Source: Brevibacterium linens ATCC 9172
GTDB taxonomy: Bacteria; Actinomycetota; Actinomycetes; Actinomycetales; Brevibacteriaceae
Direction of reading: 5' to 3'
NCBI RefSeq assembly: GCF_900169165.1
Contig: NZ_FXYY01000002.1
Coordinates: 1 to 64,000, forward strand
DNA: 64,000 nucleotides
The first letter of the stretch is position 1. Each line of letters opens with the position of its first letter. This document shows positions 56,042 through 64,000 of the stretch, piece after piece. Both the position numbers and the translations under genes were made by a program. The notes beneath the pieces were generated by a model. It worked only from the letters and a program-made list of their open reading frames with translations, searched no databases and had not been told where the DNA came from.

Positions 56042-58085
56042 ATGAAGGAAAGTCCCCAAGATGTCGTCACGGCGCCTTATGGAACCTGGTCGTCACCTCT
56101 GGGTGCCGCCGAGGTGGCTGCCGGTGCCGCTCCGATCTTCGATGCCGCTTTCCGCGGGGACGAGATCTTCTACTCGACGAAGATTCCCGCAGAGAAGGCC
56201 CGCACCGGACTCGTCCGCACGTCGCTGTCACGTCCGGGAGAGCGCGAGCAGGTCATTCCGACCGGGTTCAACATCCGCTCCGCCGTCCACGAATACGGGG
56301 GAGCCTCGTGGGCTCTCGACCAGAGCAGCGAGGTCATCTACTTCGTCAACGCCGCTGATCAGCGCGTCTGGCAGATCATTCCCGGGCGAGCCCCGCACGC
56401 GCTGACCCCAGACACCTCGGGGCGGATCCGCTACGGGGATCTGCACATGAGTCCGTGGGGGCTGCTTTGTGTGCGCGAGGACTGTCGGTCCACCCGTCGT
56501 GAACGCGCCATCGTGCTGCTGACCAAGCACGGGACGACGAATGTGCTCTCGACCCACTCGCATTTCATGGCCTGGCCCAGGCTCTCACCCGACGGCAGCA
56601 CCCTGGCATTCATCGGCTGGGAGCACCCGAACATGCCCTGGGACGGAACCACGCTGTGGCTCGTCGATGTCCGCACCCCGGCCACCCCTGCGGTCGCCGT
56701 GCTCAGCGGCGACGGGATCGAACGCCCGCGCACATCCGACCCGGGATTGCCGAGTCCGACCGACCCGGGAATCTCGCTGCTCCAGGCGGAGTTCACGTCG
56801 GATTCGTCCCTCCACCTCATCTCCGACCATGAAGGGCACTGGTCGCTGTACGGCCTCGACATCGATCCCGTCGCCGTGCGTCCCCTCGTCACCGACGACC
56901 GTCAGGCGCCGGCGCCCGAAAGAATCGGATTCGACCGGCTGAGATCGGTCATCGACACCGGCGAGGAGATCGGCGGGGCCCTCTGGCAGCTGGGCACCCG
57001 GTGGCACCTCAACGACGGAGATGAGGTGTGGGCCCATTCGCAGGCGGCGACCGCGACACTCGTGCGCCGCCGGCTGCCCCCTTCCTCCACAACGCTGAGT
57101 CCTTCCTCCCCGCCCTGGGAGACCATCGATACGACGGGGGAGACGTTCGGCACGATCGAACTCCTCGACCTCGGACGCACTCACCTGCTTCTGACCGCGA
57201 AGTCGACGAGGCGACCCGGAGTCCTCTACGCCGTCGACCGGGTGACCGGACTGTTCACGGAGATCGCCAGCGAACGCCTCGACACCCACCAGGGCTACTA
57301 TTCCCGCCCGAGCGTCGGCGAACTCGGGGGAGTGCCCGTCGTCATCCATCCTCCCCACAATCCCCGCTTCGCCGCCCCCGATGACGAACACCCTCCCTTC
57401 GTGGTCTCGATCCACGGCGGACCGACGGGACAGGCGACCCCGGAGATGACGGCCCGCACGAGCTTCTTCACCTCCCAGGGCATCGGCGTCCTCGAGGTCA
57501 ACTACGGCGGGTCGACCGGATTCGGCCGCGCCTGGCGTGACCGGCTGCGCGGCGGATGGGGAGTCGTCGACGTCGAGGACACCGTCGCCGCCGTCAACGG
57601 GCTCGTCGCAGCCGGACTCGCCGACCCGAACCGCATCGCGATCTCCGGAGCCTCATCGGGCGGGTGGACTGTGCTGTCCGCCCTGGCCTCGACGAACGTG
57701 TTCGCCTGCGGCACCTCGTATTTCGGAGTCACCGACCTCATGCGCTTCGTCGTCGACACCCACGACTTCGAATCCCACTACATCGACGGGCTCGTCGGCC
57801 CCTGGCCCGCCGCCCAGGACGAATACATCGCCCGTTCGCCGATCCGCCGGACCAGCGATATCACCGTGCCCGTGGCCGTGATGCAAGGCGACCGTGACCC
57901 GATCGTCCCGCCCTCACAGGCCCAGGAGTTCGTCGATACACTTCAACTGGCCGGAGTGGAGTACATTTACCGTCTGTACAAGGGCGAATCCCACGGCTTC
58001 GTCCGCGCCGAAACCATCATCGATTCCCTGGAAAGCGAGTTCGGATTCTATGTCGACGTCTTCGGAATCCCCCGCGCCCACCAGC

Positions 58086-58093
<8 letters not shown>
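56042..58093 (+). CDS. prolyl oligopeptidase-family (S9) serine peptidase
   Basis: This 683-residue cytosolic hydrolase has an N-terminal beta-propeller region (about 1-430) and a C-terminal alpha/beta-hydrolase domain. The nucleophile is S538 in ISGASSGGW, the Asp is in GDRDPIVPPSQ, and the His is in GESHGF. VSIHGGPTGQ supplies the oxyanion hole. It belongs to the dipeptidyl aminopeptidase/acylaminoacyl-peptidase branch; peptide substrate is not readable. Its last 8 nt overlap the following gene. Confidence 0.9.
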
Positions 58094-61399
<3,306 letters not shown>

Positions 61400-61522
61400 G
61401 GGAATACTTCGCGGGTCCTGGAGTTTCCATGGTGCGGCTGTGATTCGTTCGTGACCGAACTCGAAGTCGGGGTTCAGACTCAGTCAAGCTCAGAGACAGC
61501 TTCGAGTGGAAGAGTGTGGGAC

Positions 61523-62005
61523 ATGAGATGGATCCCCAAAGTCCTTGCCGGTACCTGCGTGGTCGTCGCCGCGGCCCTGACCGCGGTTCCCGTGACGGCG
61601 GGCCTGGCCGACCTGGTTCTGGGGCCGGGACCGAACAGCACCAAACGCAGTGCGCAGCCGACCCTGACGTCCATGCGCACTTCGGCGGCCCCGGCCACCG
61701 GGCGTACCGAGGAGTCGACGACTGCATTCGACGCCATCTCGACGGACGGTCGTGAGGTCATCGAAGGCACCATCGTCGACGATTCGGCGGCCGGTGCCCT
61801 GTCGTCCGGCTCACTGTCGACCGGCACCGACCTCGTCGCGGCCACCGCGGCCGACGCCCGGTCCCGCATCACCGATCTCGCCGCCGACCTGCAGTCCGGA
61901 GTCTCTGCCGGAGAGTTCACTCAGGCCGACGCCGACCGCGTCGTGGCCGACATGGCCGGATACATCCACGGCACCCGCACCTGGCCCGAACGCCTCTCCG
62001 CCTGA
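61523..62005 (+). CDS. small secreted protein of unknown function
   Basis: This protein of about 160 residues has an N-terminal hydrophobic segment, VLAGTCVVVAAALTAVPVTAGLADLVLG, and a low-complexity Ser/Thr/Ala region. The C-terminal part (about 110-160) is helical: LVAATAADARSRITDLAADLQ and ADADRVVADMAGYIHG. No family was recognised. The start is uncertain: ATG 61523 places the hydrophobic segment at the N-terminus; GTG 61451 is in frame 24 codons upstream. The large palindrome at 62008 begins 2 nt past its stop. Confidence 0.6.
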   Translation: MRWIPKVLAGTCVVVAAALTAVPVTAGLADLVLGPGPNSTKRSAQPTLTSMRTSAAPATGRTEESTTAFDAISTDGREVIEGTIVDDSAAGALSSGSLSTGTDLVAATAADARSRITDLAADLQSGVSAGEFTQADADRVVADMAGYIHGTRTWPERLSA

Positions 62006-62007
62006 TA

Positions 62008-62071
62008 ATTGCTACCTGACGGCGGCCCAGCAACCTCGCGCGAGGTTGCTGGGCCGCCGTCAGGTAGCAAT
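62008..62071. repeat. perfect 64-bp palindrome
   Basis: Positions 62008-62039 are the exact reverse complement of 62040-62071, 32 of 32 bases, with no spacer. The left half begins ATTGCTACCTGACGGCGGCC. It lies 2 nt past a stop codon and 47 bp before the predicted gatC promoter. It may act as a terminator, but it is far longer than a terminator needs to be. Confidence 0.9.
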
Positions 62072-62118
62072 GGGGGAAGGTCACAGCGGGACTTCGGGAG
62101 GGCGCCCCGCGGAGAGAC

Positions 62119-62124
62119 TAGACT
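62119..62124 (+). promoter_or_regulatory. predicted -10 element of the gatCAB operon
   Basis: TAGACT lies 35 nt before the gatC ATG. A GTG at 62133 begins 8 nt downstream and opens the short leader ORF. Confidence 0.45.
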
Positions 62125-62132
62125 GGGGGCGA

Positions 62133-62162
62133 GTGAAAACGACGATGAAAGGCAGGGAATGA
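62133..62162 (+). CDS. possible 9-residue leader ORF upstream of gatC
   Basis: GTG AAA ACG ACG ATG AAA GGC AGG GAA TGA encodes VKTTMKGRE. Its stop overlaps the gatC start as ATGA, as in the coupled genes elsewhere in the window. It starts near the predicted transcript 5' end. It could couple translation into gatC, or be a coincidence. Confidence 0.3.
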   Translation: MKTTMKGRE

Positions 62163-62464
62163 CGGAGTCTTCCGCAATCACCCCCGAACAGGTGGAGCAT
62201 CTGGCTTCACTGTCTCGGATCGCCATGAGCGAGGACGAGCTGAAATCGCTCGCCGGTGATCTCAGCACAATTCTGGGAAACGTCGCCAGGGTCAACGAAG
62301 TGGCCGGCGACGATGTGCCCGCAACCAGCCACCCCATCCCGCTGACGAACGTCATGCGCCCCGACGTCGTGGGCGAGACGCTGACCAGCGAACAGGCACT
62401 GGCCTCCGCCCCGGCCGCCGAGGACGACAAGTTCCTCGTCCCGCAGATCCTCGGGGAGGAATGA
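62159..62464 (+). CDS. gatC: Asp-tRNA(Asn)/Glu-tRNA(Gln) amidotransferase subunit C
   Basis: This 101-residue subunit stabilises GatA and links it to GatB. The family motif [22 protein letters not shown] opens the protein, followed by [14 protein letters not shown] and [15 protein letters not shown] and the terminal [10 protein letters not shown]. GatCAB converts misacylated Glu-tRNA(Gln) or Asp-tRNA(Asn) to Gln- or Asn-tRNA. ATG 62159 is preceded by GGCAGGG. gatA follows one base after the stop. Confidence 0.95.
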   Translation: MTESSAITPEQVEHLASLSRIAMSEDELKSLAGDLSTILGNVARVNEVAGDDVPATSHPIPLTNVMRPDVVGETLTSEQALASAPAAEDDKFLVPQILGEE

Positions 62465-62465
62465 G

Positions 62466-63968
62466 ATGACCGCACTGACGAACAAAAGCGCCCTCGAACT
62501 CGCCGCAGGACTGAAATCCGGCGAGTTCTCCTCCGTCGACGTCACGCAGGCTCACCTCGACCGCATCGCCTCCACCGAGGATGACTTCAACTCCTTCATC
62601 ACCGTCACCGACGAACTCGCCCTGGAGACAGCGAAGACCGTCGACGCCAAGCGTTCCGCCGGTGAGGACCTCCATGCCCTGGCCGGTGTTCCGGTGGCGC
62701 TGAAAGACCTCGTCGTCACCGAAGGTACGCGTACGACCGCCGGGTCGAAGATGCTCGAGAACTGGGTTCCGCCCTACGAATCGACGGTGCACACCTTGGT
62801 CAAGGCTGCCGGTCTGCCGGTGCTCGGCAAGACCAACCTCGACGAATTCGCCATGGGATCGACGACCGAGCACTCGGCCTTCGGCAACACCCGCAACCCC
62901 TGGAACCTCGACCACGTGCCCGGCGGTTCGTCGGGCGGCGCGGCCGCAGCACTGGCCGGTTTCCAGGCCCCGCTGTCCGTGGGTACCGACACCGGCGGAT
63001 CCGTCCGCCAGCCCGCCGCGTTCACCGGCACCGTCGGCGTCAAACCGACCTACGGGTCGATCTCGCGCTTCGGCATCATCGCCATGGCCTCGAGCCTCGA
63101 CCAGGTCGGACCGATGGGCCGCAACGTCGCCGACGCCGCAGCCCTGCACGAACTGTTGGCCGGACACGATCCGCTCGATTCGACGTCGCTGCCCGACGAG
63201 GTCGGCGGATTCCTGACCGCCGCCCAGACCAGCGAGCTCAAGGGCAAGAAGCTCGGCGTCATCAAGCAGCTGGCCGGTGAGGGGTACCAGGACGGAGTCC
63301 GCACCGCGTTCACCGCAGCGCTGGAAACCGCGGCCGCCGCAGGTGCCGAGATCGTCGAGGTCGACTGCCCGTCGATCTCCTACGCCCTCGACGCCTACTA
63401 CCTCATCATGCCCTCCGAGGTGTCGTCGAACCTCGCCCGCTACGACGGCATGCGCTACGGCCTGCGCGTCGAACCCGAGTCCGGTCCCGTCACCGCCGAG
63501 ACCGTCATGTCGGCGACTCGCTCGTACGGCTTCGGTGATGAGGTCAAGCGCCGCATCATCCTCGGCACCTACGCCCTGTCGGCCGGATACTTCGACGCCT
63601 ACTACGGTTCGGCGCAGAAGATCCGCACCCTGGTCCAGAACGACTTCGCCAAGGCCTTCGCTGCGGCAGACGTCCTCGTGTCCCCGACCGCCCCGACGAC
63701 CGCACTGAAGTTCGGCGCGGAGAAGGCCGCCGACCCGATGGCCCTCTACCTCGGCGACGTCGCGACGATCCCGGCGAACCTCGCCGGCATCCCCGGCCTG
63801 TCCCTGCCGGCAGGCCTGGCCGATGGTCTGCCCGTCGGCTTCCAGGTCCTGGCTCCGGCCCGTGAGGACGTCAAACTCTACGAGGTGGCCGGCCCCTTGG
63901 AAGCCGCACTCGAATCCGCCGGCGGACGCGTGCTCGACACTCTCGCGGAAGGACTGAACGCCAAGTGA
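62466..63968 (+). CDS. gatA: Asp-tRNA(Asn)/Glu-tRNA(Gln) amidotransferase subunit A
   Basis: This 500-residue amidase-signature enzyme releases ammonia from glutamine or asparagine. The Ser-cisSer-Lys triad is visible: the Lys in [11 protein letters not shown], the Gly/Ser-rich [11 protein letters not shown] and the nucleophile region [28 protein letters not shown] is the family follow-on. It starts 1 base after gatC and its stop overlaps gatB by 4 nt (GTGA). Confidence 0.97.
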   Translation: MTALTNKSALELAAGLKSGEFSSVDVTQAHLDRIASTEDDFNSFITVTDELALETAKTVDAKRSAGEDLHALAGVPVALKDLVVTEGTRTTAGSKMLENWVPPYESTVHTLVKAAGLPVLGKTNLDEFAMGSTTEHSAFGNTRNPWNLDHVPGGSSGGAAAALAGFQAPLSVGTDTGGSVRQPAAFTGTVGVKPTYGSISRFGIIAMASSLDQVGPMGRNVADAAALHELLAGHDPLDSTSLPDEVGGFLTAAQTSELKGKKLGVIKQLAGEGYQDGVRTAFTAALETAAAAGAEIVEVDCPSISYALDAYYLIMPSEVSSNLARYDGMRYGLRVEPESGPVTAETVMSATRSYGFGDEVKRRIILGTYALSAGYFDAYYGSAQKIRTLVQNDFAKAFAAADVLVSPTAPTTALKFGAEKAADPMALYLGDVATIPANLAGIPGLSLPAGLADGLPVGFQVLAPAREDVKLYEVAGPLEAALESAGGRVLDTLAEGLNAK

Positions 63969-64000
63969 AATACGAAGACGCGATCAAGAAATACGATCCG
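63965..64000 (+). CDS. gatB: Asp-tRNA(Asn)/Glu-tRNA(Gln) amidotransferase subunit B, 5' end
   Basis: The first 12 codons are present: [13 protein letters not shown], which matches the GatB N-terminus. It starts at GTG 63965, overlapping the gatA stop as GTGA. The gene runs off the window edge. Confidence 0.88.
   Translation, partial: MKYEDAIKKYDP

Overview
The window is high-GC actinobacterial DNA. The leaderless promoters, the set of families (SCO6745-like, DUF3618, MT0933-like antitoxin, mycothiol-type maleylpyruvate isomerase, glutaminase-STAS) and the gene order around ligA and gatCAB suggest a Micrococcales-type genome, most likely Brevibacterium. The genus is an inference, not a search result. 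I see no phage, insertion sequence or CRISPR array. The window is ordinary chromosome with several accessory metabolic modules and some visibly decaying genes.

Layout. 1-6.8 kb: threonine aldolase, an APC permease, a GlxA-type regulator, a universal stress protein, an RsmC/RlmG-like methyltransferase and a PadR-regulated membrane protein. 7.2-11.4 kb: a lower-GC module of amino-acid/polyamine permease, amidohydrolase and divergent TetR. 11.4-14.5 kb: ASCH protein, DinB/mycothiol-type enzyme, a DUF1772/MerR divergent pair, GNAT and tRNA-Leu. 14.7-22.5 kb: peroxiredoxin, then a tightly overlapping 5-oxoproline-type operon (NRAMP-like transporter, pxpA, DUF1445 hydro-lyase, fused pxpBC, biotin carboxylase-BCCP) with a divergent GntR regulator.

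22.5-28.2 kb: tRNA-Lys with a nearby tRNA fragment, a GroES paralogue, DUF3618, an ASCH ORF with no start codon, a cytidine deaminase that has lost its catalytic CAE segment, a Ser/Asp-rich surface protein, a membrane beta-propeller protein and tRNA-His. 28.3-40.3 kb: PfkB kinase, DHDPS-like aldolase, an LPRTG-anchored choice-of-anchor I protein, an iron-box controlled siderophore-interacting protein, glutaminase-STAS, two secreted proteins, an MT0933-like antitoxin, NhaA and an LmeA-like protein. 40.3-43.6 kb: lutABC for L-lactate oxidation, with lutA broken by an in-frame TAG.

43.9-53.4 kb: SCO6745-like protein, SulP/ArsR, oligoribonuclease, a thioredoxin-TPR protein flanked by two large membrane proteins of the same unusual architecture, and a small-membrane-protein pair. 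53.5-64 kb: the tRNA and translation-fidelity block (cysteine desulfurase, mnmA, S9 peptidase, MetE-like protein, ligA, gatC, gatA, start of gatB).

Recurring structure. Ten genes have a TANNNT-like hexamer ending exactly 6 nt before the start codon and two more have it at 7 nt, so they are probably leaderless. Operons are joined by 4-nt ATGA/GTGA overlaps. Gaps at gene ends carry short tandem repeats and long hairpins, including a perfect 64-bp palindrome at 62008-62071. The most actionable observations are the lutA nonsense codon, the decayed cytidine deaminase/ASCH pair, the CTG-start membrane protein and the palindrome.
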